Below are positions 9,411-17,134 of a stretch of 64,000 bases of DNA, piece by piece; within the stretch, counting starts at the first letter, position 1, and each line of letters begins with the position of its first letter. Location: positions 5,270,001 through 5,334,000 of the forward strand of contig NZ_JAPNKC010000001.1 of the NCBI RefSeq assembly GCF_026626705.1. The letters run 5' to 3'. Source of the DNA: Pyxidicoccus sp. MSG2 (GTDB lineage Bacteria > Myxococcota > Myxococcia > Myxococcales > Myxococcaceae). The notes beneath the pieces are model-generated. The model saw only the letters and a program-made list of their open reading frames with translations. It was not told where the DNA came from and ran no database searches. Made by a program: the position numbers and the translations under genes.

Positions 9411-9470
9411 ATAGGACGGATAGGAGCCCTGTTGAGGGCGGCGGGAGGGTGAAGAGGGGCAAAGAAGGGC
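9411..9470 (-). promoter_or_regulatory. Copy A of a duplicated upstream element
   Basis: About 85% identical over 60 bases to 11951-12010, and placed 46 bases before the start at 9364. Read on the minus strand it contains TCAACA, a 16-base spacer and TATCCG, a weak sigma-70-like pair. The conserved block GGAGCCCTGTTGAGG is unchanged between copies. Confidence 0.5.
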
Positions 9471-9632
9471 TGGTCTGCTCCCCGATTATCGGACCCGTTG
9501 AAGCGTTGATGCGCGTGCCCGCCACCGCGCCGCTTTCGTCGCTCGCGCGGGCCTGGGGCTGCTGGGAGGAGCTGCGTTCCTGGACGGTCCGGCACGGCGG
9601 AGCACCTGACGCACGTCAGGCGCTGCGAACGA

Positions 9633-11921
9633 CTACGCGTCCTCTTCCCTGCGGAAGGACTCGACGCTGGGTCCATCAATGCCGCTGGCGGCGCTCAGGA
9701 ATCCATTGCCGTTCTCGGCGCCGACGTCAGCCTCTCCACGAAGGAGCGCCTCCAGCCCCGCGCGCGTCGTCGGAAGCCCTGCTCCGCGGAGCAGCTCGTC
9801 GGCGTTGACGCCGAGCCTCCAGAAGCGCTTGTTGTCGAGCAGCGCCTGGAGCACCTCTCGCCGTGCCTCGGACGATTCCGCCCGTCGCGTGGCGGCGAGC
9901 GCCGCCCGGGTGACGCCGTAGACGGCGGTCAGGTCCGCCTGACGCAGGGCCTGGATGAGCGTGCCGTGGTGCCGCGCTCGCTCCTCGGCAGGCAGCAGCG
10001 TGAGTACGACCACCGCCCCCATGTCTTTCGCCTGCGCCCGCTCCAACAGCACCGCGACGGCCCTGTCATTCTTCGGAAGGTGGAGGCGCAGCCAGCTCCT
10101 GGCTGCCTCGCTCCGGAGGCGCTCGTCCTCCGAGCCCAGCGCGCGTTCGAGCGCGGCGCGAGAGGCCTCGGTCGCGGGATGGAGTGAGAGCATGCGCGCC
10201 GCGAGCATGCGCGGGTCCGGACTGCCCGCCCGGCCCTCGAGGAGCTCGCACAGCGCTCCGGCGGCGCGCGCGTCGTCAGCGAGGCCGAGCAGCACCGTCG
10301 CGGGCTCGCTGACAGCCGGGTTCGCGTACCGGGACAGGCGGACCCAGGCCTCCACATGCTCGACGAGCGCGAGGTGGAAGAGGCCGTGGCCGGGTTCGAG
10401 CCCCGCCTCTTCCAGCGCCTGGGTCGCCCGGGTTGGACCAGGCCCCTTGCGCTGGCGGAACGCCTTCTTCAGCGCATTCGCGGCATCGAGGTTGTAGTCG
10501 CGGGTCCCCACCCTCGAGAGGAACGTGAGCAGTTGTTCGAGCGCCGCTTCGTCCCTCAGGTGCGAGGTGATGGCGCATATGAACGGGAGCACCGGGCCCG
10601 CGAGCTCGGAGATGGAGCCGTGGTGGAACAGGTTGTCGCTCAGCGAGCCGAAGGCGTGCTCGATGGCCGCCGGGTTGTCGAGGGTCATGAGGCGCAGCAG
10701 GTTGGGGACCGTCTCCGCCTCCAGGTCGAAGAAGCTCGCGAAGCTTCCCCACTCCACGTCCATCGCCTTCTCCAGGAAGGCCGGCACGGGCTCTCGCTGC
10801 AACTGGAAGATGAGCGGCAGCAGCGTCCCGAGCGCCGCCGATGCTCCGAGCCCCAGCCCACCGACGTGGAGCTCCCGTGCCTCCGCGTCCCCGGCATGGA
10901 GCATCCACGTCCCGGAGAGCTGCCCGTCCTGGACCGGGCCCTCGCCCACCACGGTGCCCTGCGCGTCGAAGGTGCGTCCTCGCCCCTCGCCAGGCAGCAG
11001 CTCCGTTCTCGGTCGGCCCTCTTCATCGAAGTACTGGACGCGGACGAGCGCATGTTGCGCATCCCGGCGCTCCTCCCTCCCGATGCGGTCCGGGAGGCTC
11101 CCCCAGCGCTCGATGGATTCACCCGAGACGAGCGACTCGACCTCGCGGAAGCCTCCCTGCGCGTCGAAGGCCCGGCGCCGGACCCGGCGGCCCGTCTCGT
11201 CGAGCCAGGACTCATCGAGCACGCCATCGTGCTCATCCAGGGTCCGGTACTGGCGCTCGTGGCGGGGGCGACCGTCCTGGAACTCGCCCACCTCGAGGAT
11301 GCCCCTCGGCCTTCCGTCCGGGGCCACTCCGGAGAACCGCCACCCCTTCCACGTCCCCACCGGCCCCTGCTCCGCGTCCACCGTGCCGGCCACCCACTGC
11401 TCGCGTGACGGAAGCCAGACGGCTTCGGCCGGAAGGAACGCTGGCCGTGGCGGCGCGGCGGGCGGCTGGAAGGGCTCACCGGGCGGCATCGAGACAATCC
11501 GCTTCGCCAGCTCCGGCTGGCTCGCGAGCGCGGCTTCCAGGGCGGCACCGGGCTCATGTCCGAAGCCCAGGGCGAGGAGCGCCTCGACGGCCTCGGTGTC
11601 GCCCTGCTCCGACGCATGGACCAGCACGTCGCCCTCACGCCGGAAGTCAGGCGAGCGGCTGCCCGTGCTCCGCCGGTTTCCCGCGTGGTACGTCACCGCG
11701 ACGAGCTCGCCCTCCAGCGTCCAGCGCCGGTGAAGCCCCTCGGGCAGGCCTCCGCTCTTGAAGAGGCCCGTCCCCCACGCGCGCGCATCGTCGGTGAGCC
11801 AGGCGTCTTCCGGAAGACCGGCGGGCCGCGCCGGCGCCGGCTCGCCCCGCGGCGTCAGGGACTGGCCTGCAGCATCGAAGAGCGGGGAGGGGCCGTTCGG
11901 CGGAGGGGCGGGGAGCGACAT
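9633..11921 (-). CDS. Ankyrin/MORN-like/HEAT-repeat protein, 762 aa
   Basis: A large cytosolic repeat protein. Residues about 80-130 look like an ankyrin-type unit (DVLVHASEQGDTEAVEALLALGF). Residues about 150-330 hold MORN/YwqK-like strands (YFDEEGRPRTELL, GRTFDAQGTVVGEG). The C-terminal 400 residues are HEAT-like helical pairs (AALERALGSEDERLRSEAARS). No catalytic motif is visible, so it is probably a scaffold or binding protein. The start at 11921 (MSLPAPPPNG) is chosen because upstream in-frame sequence is antisense to the ArsR gene. It shares its leader with the gene at 8621-9364, which follows it on the same strand after about 270 bases. Confidence 0.75.
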   Translation of the reverse strand: MSLPAPPPNGPSPLFDAAGQSLTPRGEPAPARPAGLPEDAWLTDDARAWGTGLFKSGGLPEGLHRRWTLEGELVAVTYHAGNRRSTGSRSPDFRREGDVLVHASEQGDTEAVEALLALGFGHEPGAALEAALASQPELAKRIVSMPPGEPFQPPAAPPRPAFLPAEAVWLPSREQWVAGTVDAEQGPVGTWKGWRFSGVAPDGRPRGILEVGEFQDGRPRHERQYRTLDEHDGVLDESWLDETGRRVRRRAFDAQGGFREVESLVSGESIERWGSLPDRIGREERRDAQHALVRVQYFDEEGRPRTELLPGEGRGRTFDAQGTVVGEGPVQDGQLSGTWMLHAGDAEARELHVGGLGLGASAALGTLLPLIFQLQREPVPAFLEKAMDVEWGSFASFFDLEAETVPNLLRLMTLDNPAAIEHAFGSLSDNLFHHGSISELAGPVLPFICAITSHLRDEAALEQLLTFLSRVGTRDYNLDAANALKKAFRQRKGPGPTRATQALEEAGLEPGHGLFHLALVEHVEAWVRLSRYANPAVSEPATVLLGLADDARAAGALCELLEGRAGSPDPRMLAARMLSLHPATEASRAALERALGSEDERLRSEAARSWLRLHLPKNDRAVAVLLERAQAKDMGAVVVLTLLPAEERARHHGTLIQALRQADLTAVYGVTRAALAATRRAESSEARREVLQALLDNKRFWRLGVNADELLRGAGLPTTRAGLEALLRGEADVGAENGNGFLSAASGIDGPSVESFRREEDA

Positions 11922-11950
11922 GGTGGAGCGTGGTTGGAGCCGCCCGAAGT

Positions 11951-12010
11951 ATAGGCCGGATGGGAGCCCTGTTGAGGATGACGGGAGGGTGAAGAGGGAC
12001 CAACAAGGGC
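11951..12010 (-). promoter_or_regulatory. Copy B of the duplicated upstream element
   Basis: Matches 9411-9470 and lies 30 bases before the start at 11921. On the minus strand it holds TCAACA, a 16-base spacer and TATACT, a better -10 hexamer than copy A. This copy is probably the stronger promoter. Confidence 0.55.
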
Positions 12011-12031
12011 CGGAGGCGGGCCTTGACGAAC

Positions 12032-12051
12032 ATATGCACCATGGTGCATAT
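12032..12051. promoter_or_regulatory. 20-bp perfect palindrome, ArsR-type operator
   Basis: ATATGCACCATGGTGCATAT is perfectly self-complementary and ends eight bases before the regulator ATG. TTGACG (12023-12028) lies just upstream and TATACA (12049-12054) overlaps its right end, so a bound dimer would block transcription. This is the usual autoregulatory arrangement for ArsR-family repressors. Confidence 0.7.
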
Positions 12052-12059
12052 ACACGCCA

Positions 12060-12410
12060 ATGCAACTCGATGTCTTCCAGACGCTCGCGGACCCGACGCG
12101 CCGCCGCATCATCGAGGCCCTTCGCGCTGGCGAGCAGCAGGTCAATGACGTCGTCGAGAGGGCCGGAATCCACCAGTCCGGTGTCTCGCGGCATCTGCGC
12201 ATCCTCTCCGAGTCGGGCTTCGTCTCGATGCGCCCGGATGGGCAACGTCGCCTCTACGCCTTGAAGCCAGAGCCGTTCCGGGAGCTCGAGGCGTGGCTCA
12301 CCCAGTACCGGGAGCTGTGGGAGGCGCGACTCGACCGCTTCGGGGCCGCACTGGAGAAGAAGCAACAACAACAGACTCGTCGAGTCAGAGAGCGGAGCAA
12401 GCAGAAATGA
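12060..12410 (+). CDS. ArsR-family winged-helix repressor
   Basis: A 116-residue regulator of the ArsR/SdpR type. It starts MQLDVFQTLADPTRRRIIEAL, followed by the recognition helix HQSGVSRHLRILSESGFV and wing MRPDGQRRLYAL. It lacks the CxC metal site of arsenic or cadmium sensors, as expected for members paired with SRPBCC genes. Its stop overlaps the next start (ATGA), so the pair is one operon. No Shine-Dalgarno is visible, and the TATACA box lies about six bases before the ATG, so the message may be leaderless. It probably represses itself through the palindrome immediately upstream. Confidence 0.92.
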   Translation: MQLDVFQTLADPTRRRIIEALRAGEQQVNDVVERAGIHQSGVSRHLRILSESGFVSMRPDGQRRLYALKPEPFRELEAWLTQYRELWEARLDRFGAALEKKQQQQTRRVRERSKQK

Positions 12411-12898
12411 GCAACGCGAACGCGTCACGCAGTGAGGCGAAGGTCGTCATCGAGCGCACCTGGCGGGCGGACATCCAGGACGTATGGGAGCTCTGGACCA
12501 CAAAGGAGGGCTTTGAGTCGTGGTGGGGACCGCAGGGCTTCCGCGCCGAGGTTCAAGAGCTCGACGCGCGCACGGGCGGTCCCCTTCGATACGAGATGAT
12601 TGCCGACTCGCCGGAGATGATTGCCGCGATGAAGCAGATGGGCCAGCCGACCTCCCACGCAACCCGCTCCCGCTTCACCGAGGTGAAGCCTCGCTCGCGG
12701 CTCGTCCTCACGAACGTCATCGACTTCATCCCCGGCGTCGCGACCTACGAGAGCAAGATCGCCGTGGACTTCTTCCCCAGCGGCGACCGCGTTCGCATGG
12801 TCGTCACGATGGACGCGATGCACAGCGATGAGTTCACGAAGATGCAGCAGGAGGGCTTCACGAGCCAGCTCACGAAGCTCGACTCGCGGTTCGCTTGA
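12407..12898 (+). CDS. SRPBCC/AHSA1-domain protein
   Basis: A 163-residue member of the START-like superfamily (Activator of Hsp90 ATPase homologue 1 type). The opening VVIERTWRADIQDVWELWT and WWGPQGFRAEV are diagnostic, and the fold is a hydrophobic-ligand pocket. The start is the ATG overlapping the repressor stop by four bases, so translation is coupled. ArsR-SRPBCC pairs are common in bacteria and usually autoregulated, but the ligand is rarely known. It is cytoplasmic, with a clear terminator hairpin 145 bases downstream. Confidence 0.92.
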   Translation: MSNANASRSEAKVVIERTWRADIQDVWELWTTKEGFESWWGPQGFRAEVQELDARTGGPLRYEMIADSPEMIAAMKQMGQPTSHATRSRFTEVKPRSRLVLTNVIDFIPGVATYESKIAVDFFPSGDRVRMVVTMDAMHSDEFTKMQQEGFTSQLTKLDSRFA

Positions 12899-12941
12899 GC
12901 CACCGGGTGGGCATGCCGGTGGGCGGGAACCACGAACCGGC

Positions 12942-13034
12942 GTGCCCAACGTGGCGGCGGCGCTGACCGAGGACGCCCTCGTCGCGGCCCTGGCCTCCCG
13001 GCTGATGCCCGTGGTGGAAGCGCGCGCGGAGTGA
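12942..13034 (+). pseudogene. Possible 30-codon C-terminal remnant
   Basis: A GTG-initiated frame gives VPNVAAALTEDALVAALASR followed by LMPVVEARAE. It looks protein-like but has no ribosome site and no room for a full gene. It may be the tail of a lost gene or chance coding in GC-rich DNA. Confidence 0.25.
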
Positions 13035-13042
13035 GGCGTCTC

Positions 13043-13074
13043 CGGGCGGCGGGATGGATGCGTCCCGCCGCTCG
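13043..13074 (+). terminator. Intrinsic hairpin after the ArsR/SRPBCC operon
   Basis: A 12-bp stem with one G-U pair (13043-13054 with 13063-13074) and an 8-base loop. There is no U-run, as is frequent in high-GC genomes. Confidence 0.55.
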
Positions 13075-13160
13075 GGAGCACCGGGCTGTGGACCGGTGAC
13101 GCCGTCGCTGGGAAGGTAGGCCCTTCGCGTCCCCGCTCGGACGCACGAAGGGAGCTGACG

Positions 13161-13934
13161 ATGCAGGGGTACTCTGCCGAGCACACCCGAGGACGCGTGG
13201 CGTCCCGGTGGGTGGCGTTGCTCATCACCGGATTCGTTCTCACGCTGCCCGGCATCGCCGCCGCCCAGGCGTACGAGGGCAGGGCCTGTACGGCGAAGGG
13301 AAGCCTCTCCCTGAAGGGGCTCCAGGTGGGCGCGAGCCTCTCGGGCGGAATCTCCCATGGCCTCACGGGGGACTTCTCGGACTGGGCGTCATCGACGCTG
13401 CTGCCGAAGGGCAAACCTCCCGCCTGCGAGGACTGTCCACCCCAGGCCGAGGACGACCTCCGCGAGCGGGAGATGACCGCGCACGAGTGGACGTGTGGCT
13501 ATTCGGCGGAAAAGGCGATGGACGGCAAGCCGGACACGGCCTGGTGCGAAGGCGCGAAGGGAACAGGCGTGGGAGAGGTGCTGCTGGCGAAGGTGGAGCC
13601 GGGCAGGCCGGTGAGCATCTGGGCGGGCTTCGGCAAGTCGGCCCAGCTCCATGCGGCGAATGCGAGGCCACGCAAGGTCCGGCTCGCCGTGCTCCAGGCG
13701 CGGAGCGCGACGGCAAGTCAGTCGAGCATCGACTACGGAGGGCTCACCGTGGCCGCCATGGGAGAAGTGGAGCTGAAGGACGTCAACGACTACCAGGAAC
13801 TGAAGCTCCCCGCGTTCAAGCCCGACTCAAACGCCGCGGGCACCTTCGTTGCCATCGAGGTGCTGTCCGTCTACCCGGGCAAGAAGTTCACGGACCTGTG
13901 CATCAGCGAGGTGCGTGCCTCGGACAGGCCCTGA
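13161..13934 (+). CDS. Secreted discoidin-like (NADase-type glycan-binding) protein
   Basis: A 257-residue exported protein with a signal peptide ending about GIAAAQA and AGGGAG ahead of the ATG. The C-terminal 150 residues (EWTCGYSAEKAMDGKPDTAW, then VSIWAGFGKS and FVAIEVLSVYPGKKFTDLCI) match the discoidin-like domain called NADase-type glycan-binding in myxobacteria. This is a beta-sandwich that probably binds sugars. The N-terminal 60 residues of the mature form are low in features. No enzymatic domain is attached. It is monocistronic. Confidence 0.8.
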   Translation: MQGYSAEHTRGRVASRWVALLITGFVLTLPGIAAAQAYEGRACTAKGSLSLKGLQVGASLSGGISHGLTGDFSDWASSTLLPKGKPPACEDCPPQAEDDLREREMTAHEWTCGYSAEKAMDGKPDTAWCEGAKGTGVGEVLLAKVEPGRPVSIWAGFGKSAQLHAANARPRKVRLAVLQARSATASQSSIDYGGLTVAAMGEVELKDVNDYQELKLPAFKPDSNAAGTFVAIEVLSVYPGKKFTDLCISEVRASDRP

Positions 13935-14014
13935 GGGAGGGCGCCCAGGTGGAGCTGGAGTGTCGGGAGCGACTGCTACTTTCGGAACGCAGTCCCAACC
14001 GAAAGCGGCTCCTC

Positions 14015-14398
14015 ATGAACCCGTCGATCAAGTGTGTGTTGCTCCAGGGTGTCCTCCTTCTCTCCATCGGCGTGCTCGGGGCGTGTGGCCCCGTCGATGA
14101 AGACGGCGCGCCGGCCCTGGAGCAGGCGTCCGAGGTGAGCGCCGCAACCAGTGCCTGCTGCACCGCCCTACCAGGGACGTCCCAGGGCTTCTGTGACGGC
14201 CTTCCGCAGACCCTGGACCGGTGCAACTCGGCCAACGGCGGCACGTCCTGTCAATGGACGTGCGGGACGCCGTGCTGTCAGGCGTTGCCCGGAACTCCTC
14301 AGAGCTTCTGCAACAGCCTTCCGCGGACCCAGTTCGGGTGCAACGTGGCCAACGGTGGCAGCGCCTGCAACTGGACCTGCGCGGGTCCTCGCTGGTAG
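14015..14398 (+). CDS. Cys-rich two-repeat lipoprotein
   Basis: A 127-residue lipoprotein with a lipobox VLGACG. The mature part is two near-identical units of about 40 residues, each with six Cys: CCTALPGTSQGFCDGLPQT... and CCQALPGTPQSFCNSLPRT..., both ending NGGxxCxWTC. All repeat Cys are paired in number, so each unit is probably a disulfide-bonded mini-domain. The function is unknown. The Shine-Dalgarno is weak, and the start is set by the signal peptide. Confidence 0.75.
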   Translation: MNPSIKCVLLQGVLLLSIGVLGACGPVDEDGAPALEQASEVSAATSACCTALPGTSQGFCDGLPQTLDRCNSANGGTSCQWTCGTPCCQALPGTPQSFCNSLPRTQFGCNVANGGSACNWTCAGPRW

Positions 14399-14442
14399 TG
14401 GCTGGACCTCACCCACGCGCATACGAAGAATGGAAGAGCACC

Positions 14443-15273
14443 TCATCGCGATGAATCCGTCGCGCCGCCCTCCGGGGGAAGGAAGGCGAACACCCGCGCC
14501 GGGGCGCCGCTGCCATCCTTCACGGACAGCGGAGAGACGACGAGGAAGGCCCCCACGGGTGGCAGCGCGGAGAGATCCGCGAGGTTCTCGATGTGGTAGC
14601 CGCCCCCGGGCAGGAAGTCCTTGTGCTGTTCGAAGGAGGCATTGGGCCCCGGGTCCGTGGAGAGCGTGTCGATGCCAATGGCTCGCACCTTGCGCTGGCG
14701 CAGCACCTGGCTGGCGGCCACGGAGAGTCCGGGGAAGTGCAGGACACCCGCCGCGTCCGCGTTGCGGTAGCGCTGCTCGTCGGGCCAGCGCGAGGCCCAG
14801 CCAGTGCGGATGAGCACCAGGTGCTGCGGCTGGAGTGGGCCATGGGCGCGCTCCCATGCCTCGATGTCCGTGGGGGACACCGCGTAGTCCGGGTTGCCCG
14901 CCACCTGCGCGGTGACGTCCAGCACCGCGGCCGGGCCACTCAGCATCTCGACAGGGAGTTGGTCCACGGATGCCGTGCCCGCTGCAAAGTGGGCCGGCGC
15001 ATCCACATGGGTTCCCCCGTGCTCGCCGAGCTCGAGCTGCCGGATGTAGTACCCGTCACGCTCGACGGTGCCCAGCACCCTGGCATTGAAGCGCGTCCCG
15101 CCCGGGAAGAGAGGCATCTCCGGAGTGATGGGATGGCCGAGGTCAATGACACGCGCACGTGAGAGCCAGGCAGCAGGTGACTGCGCCTCGTGGCCACCAG
15201 CGCCCGAAGTGGCGCAGGCGCCCGACAACAAAGGCAGAGGGAGCAGCAGGAGCTTCCAATATCCATTCTTCAT
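14443..15273 (-). CDS. Cyclase/kynurenine-formamidase-like lipoprotein
   Basis: This 276-residue protein starts MKNGYWKLLLLPLPLLSGAC with a lipobox Cys. The rest is the cyclase family (PF04199). IDLGHPITPEMPLFPGG and the metal motif HGGTHVDAPAHF (HxxxxHxD-like) are intact, and a later block IGIDTLSTDPG is typical. Family members hydrolyse N-formylkynurenine, isatin or similar amides with Zn or Mn. The lipoprotein anchor suggests action in the periplasm or at the outer membrane. GAGGTG precedes the chosen ATG. The gene converges with the Cys-rich lipoprotein gene, 44 bases away. Confidence 0.9.
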   Translation of the reverse strand: MKNGYWKLLLLPLPLLSGACATSGAGGHEAQSPAAWLSRARVIDLGHPITPEMPLFPGGTRFNARVLGTVERDGYYIRQLELGEHGGTHVDAPAHFAAGTASVDQLPVEMLSGPAAVLDVTAQVAGNPDYAVSPTDIEAWERAHGPLQPQHLVLIRTGWASRWPDEQRYRNADAAGVLHFPGLSVAASQVLRQRKVRAIGIDTLSTDPGPNASFEQHKDFLPGGGYHIENLADLSALPPVGAFLVVSPLSVKDGSGAPARVFAFLPPEGGATDSSR

Positions 15274-15501
15274 GCTGAAGCACCTCGTCAGTGGATTGAA
15301 CCCGAAGCGAGGGTACTCCAGGGACACGAGACCTGGCCCGATGCATGGAGAGGCCACCCTGCCCTCGTGCTCCCCACACGCAGGCAAGTCGAACGCACGC
15401 ACGGAAGCTGTTCCGGCTCACGAGGTGAGCTTCACGCCGGTCCACTCTGCGTGCTCACCCCCGAGGATGAGGGCGCCGCCCGCACGGTACACTGCCGCGC
15501 C

Positions 15502-16989
15502 GTGAGAGCCCCCCTGAGAGAGCTCCTCGGCCGCGCGCTGGGGGCGTTCGAGTGTCATGCCGACGAGGTCGCCCTGGGGCACCTGCTGGAGGCCTGGCGT
15601 CACTCTCGCGACGCGCGTATCGCCTCGCTCGTGGAGGGATTGTCGGAGCGGCTCACCCGGAGGCTGTCTCCGCTGGACTGTGGCCCGGGCTCCGAGTCGA
15701 TGAACTGGCGCCGGCCGTTGGACCTGCCGCGGCTGCTCGCCAGCCTGCGGGAAGGCGCGGACCGTGGCTACCCCGGCTCGCTGCGCCGGGCGCTCCGGGG
15801 CTTCCGTGAGTGGCCGGAGGACCCTCGCTTCACCTCCGTGCTGCTGGAGATTGTCCGCATGCCCATCGCCACGGACGTGGGCGTGCCCGATGTGCTCTGT
15901 GAGTTGCTGGCGCACGTGAGGGACCCACGTGTGCTGGCGCCTCTGAGGGAAGTGCACGCGGGTCTTCCTCCGGGCAACGACTTCGCGGCGCGGCTCGACG
16001 CCGTCATCCAGCGCATCCTCCCGAAGGTGGGCCCGCCGCTGGACGAGGAGTCCACGCGCCTGTGCGAAGAATGGGAGACGGCCTTCTGCGCGCGCGAGGA
16101 CTCGGAGGCCCGGAGCGGACCGGTGCGCGAAGCGCTGCTGGCACGCGTGTACGCGGACCCGGAGGACGTGTCCGCGCGCCTGGTGCTGGCGGACCACCTG
16201 CTGGAGCAGGGCGACCCGCTGGGAGAGTTCATCACGCAGCAGTGCGCGCCGCAGCCGGACGAGGCGCGCATCCAGGACCTGCTGAAGGAGCACCAGCTCC
16301 AATGGGAGGCGCCGCTGGGCGCGAGCGTGGTGCGGGGCTTCGTCCAGTTCGAGCGGGGCCTTCCCGTGGCCGTGCTGATGGACCACTCCCGAGGCGAGCC
16401 GCTCCCCGAGCCCGGGCCCGGCTGGTCGACGGTGCGGGAGGTTGGCTGGAGCATGGCGACGTATCCGGGCGCGGAGGTGGAGGCGTGGCTTTCGCACCCG
16501 CACCTGCGGAACGTGATGTCGCTTCGGAGTCTTGATGCGGAGATGGCGCGAGGGCTGGGCTCGCGCCCGCTGGGGTTGAGTCACCTCGACGTGTCGGGGC
16601 CCCTGGTGGAGAAGGCGCCGGACCTGTTCACCCGGTTGGATGGGTTGCCCCGGCTCACGCACGTGCTCGTGTACAACGCGGCCCCGGAGGACGTGCGCCT
16701 GTGCGCGACGTCGCGGCTGGCGTCCCGGCTGGTGCGCTTCGAGGCGCGCGGAACGGTGGCATGGGCGCTCATCGTGATGGTGCGAAAGCAACTGCCCGTG
16801 CTGGCGAAGCTGTTCAGCGCGGAGGGAGTCCCGCCGCTCGCGCATGCCATCCAGGGCGCGTCGGGCTTCGGCATCCGTGCGCTCCACATCCATGTGGAGT
16901 GCCGGCTGACGACGTCGGACCGGAGACACCTCCAGGATGCGGCCTCCCTATACGAGAGGGTGGAGTGGAGCCGGGAGGGGCCCGGGTAG
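15502..16989 (+). CDS. TIGR02996-domain protein, 495 aa
   Basis: Residues about 210-245 (LLARVYADPEDVSARLVLAD followed by HLLEQGDPLGEFI) are the TIGR02996 repeat-companion motif, well known from Myxococcus. The C-terminal half reads like irregular leucine-rich segments (LSHLDVSGPLVEK, LTHVLVYNAAPEDV). The first 200 residues are helical. It is cytosolic and of unknown function, presumably protein-binding. The start is uncertain: GTG at 15502 begins a plausible VRAPLRELLGRAL, but no good Shine-Dalgarno is present. The frame is open further upstream, where it would run over the cyclase gene. Confidence 0.8.
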   Translation: MRAPLRELLGRALGAFECHADEVALGHLLEAWRHSRDARIASLVEGLSERLTRRLSPLDCGPGSESMNWRRPLDLPRLLASLREGADRGYPGSLRRALRGFREWPEDPRFTSVLLEIVRMPIATDVGVPDVLCELLAHVRDPRVLAPLREVHAGLPPGNDFAARLDAVIQRILPKVGPPLDEESTRLCEEWETAFCAREDSEARSGPVREALLARVYADPEDVSARLVLADHLLEQGDPLGEFITQQCAPQPDEARIQDLLKEHQLQWEAPLGASVVRGFVQFERGLPVAVLMDHSRGEPLPEPGPGWSTVREVGWSMATYPGAEVEAWLSHPHLRNVMSLRSLDAEMARGLGSRPLGLSHLDVSGPLVEKAPDLFTRLDGLPRLTHVLVYNAAPEDVRLCATSRLASRLVRFEARGTVAWALIVMVRKQLPVLAKLFSAEGVPPLAHAIQGASGFGIRALHIHVECRLTTSDRRHLQDAASLYERVEWSREGPG

Positions 16990-17134
16990 AATGAAGAGAG
17001 CGGCACGGCTTCTCCACCGGCCCGGCCCACAGCACCGGCCGGCACCTCGCCCACCTTGCGGGATGGCGTTGGAGTCCAACTACCTCGCGAGTAGTCTCCC
17101 CGAGCGCGGTGCGGACCGCCTCACGAGGTAGCTC

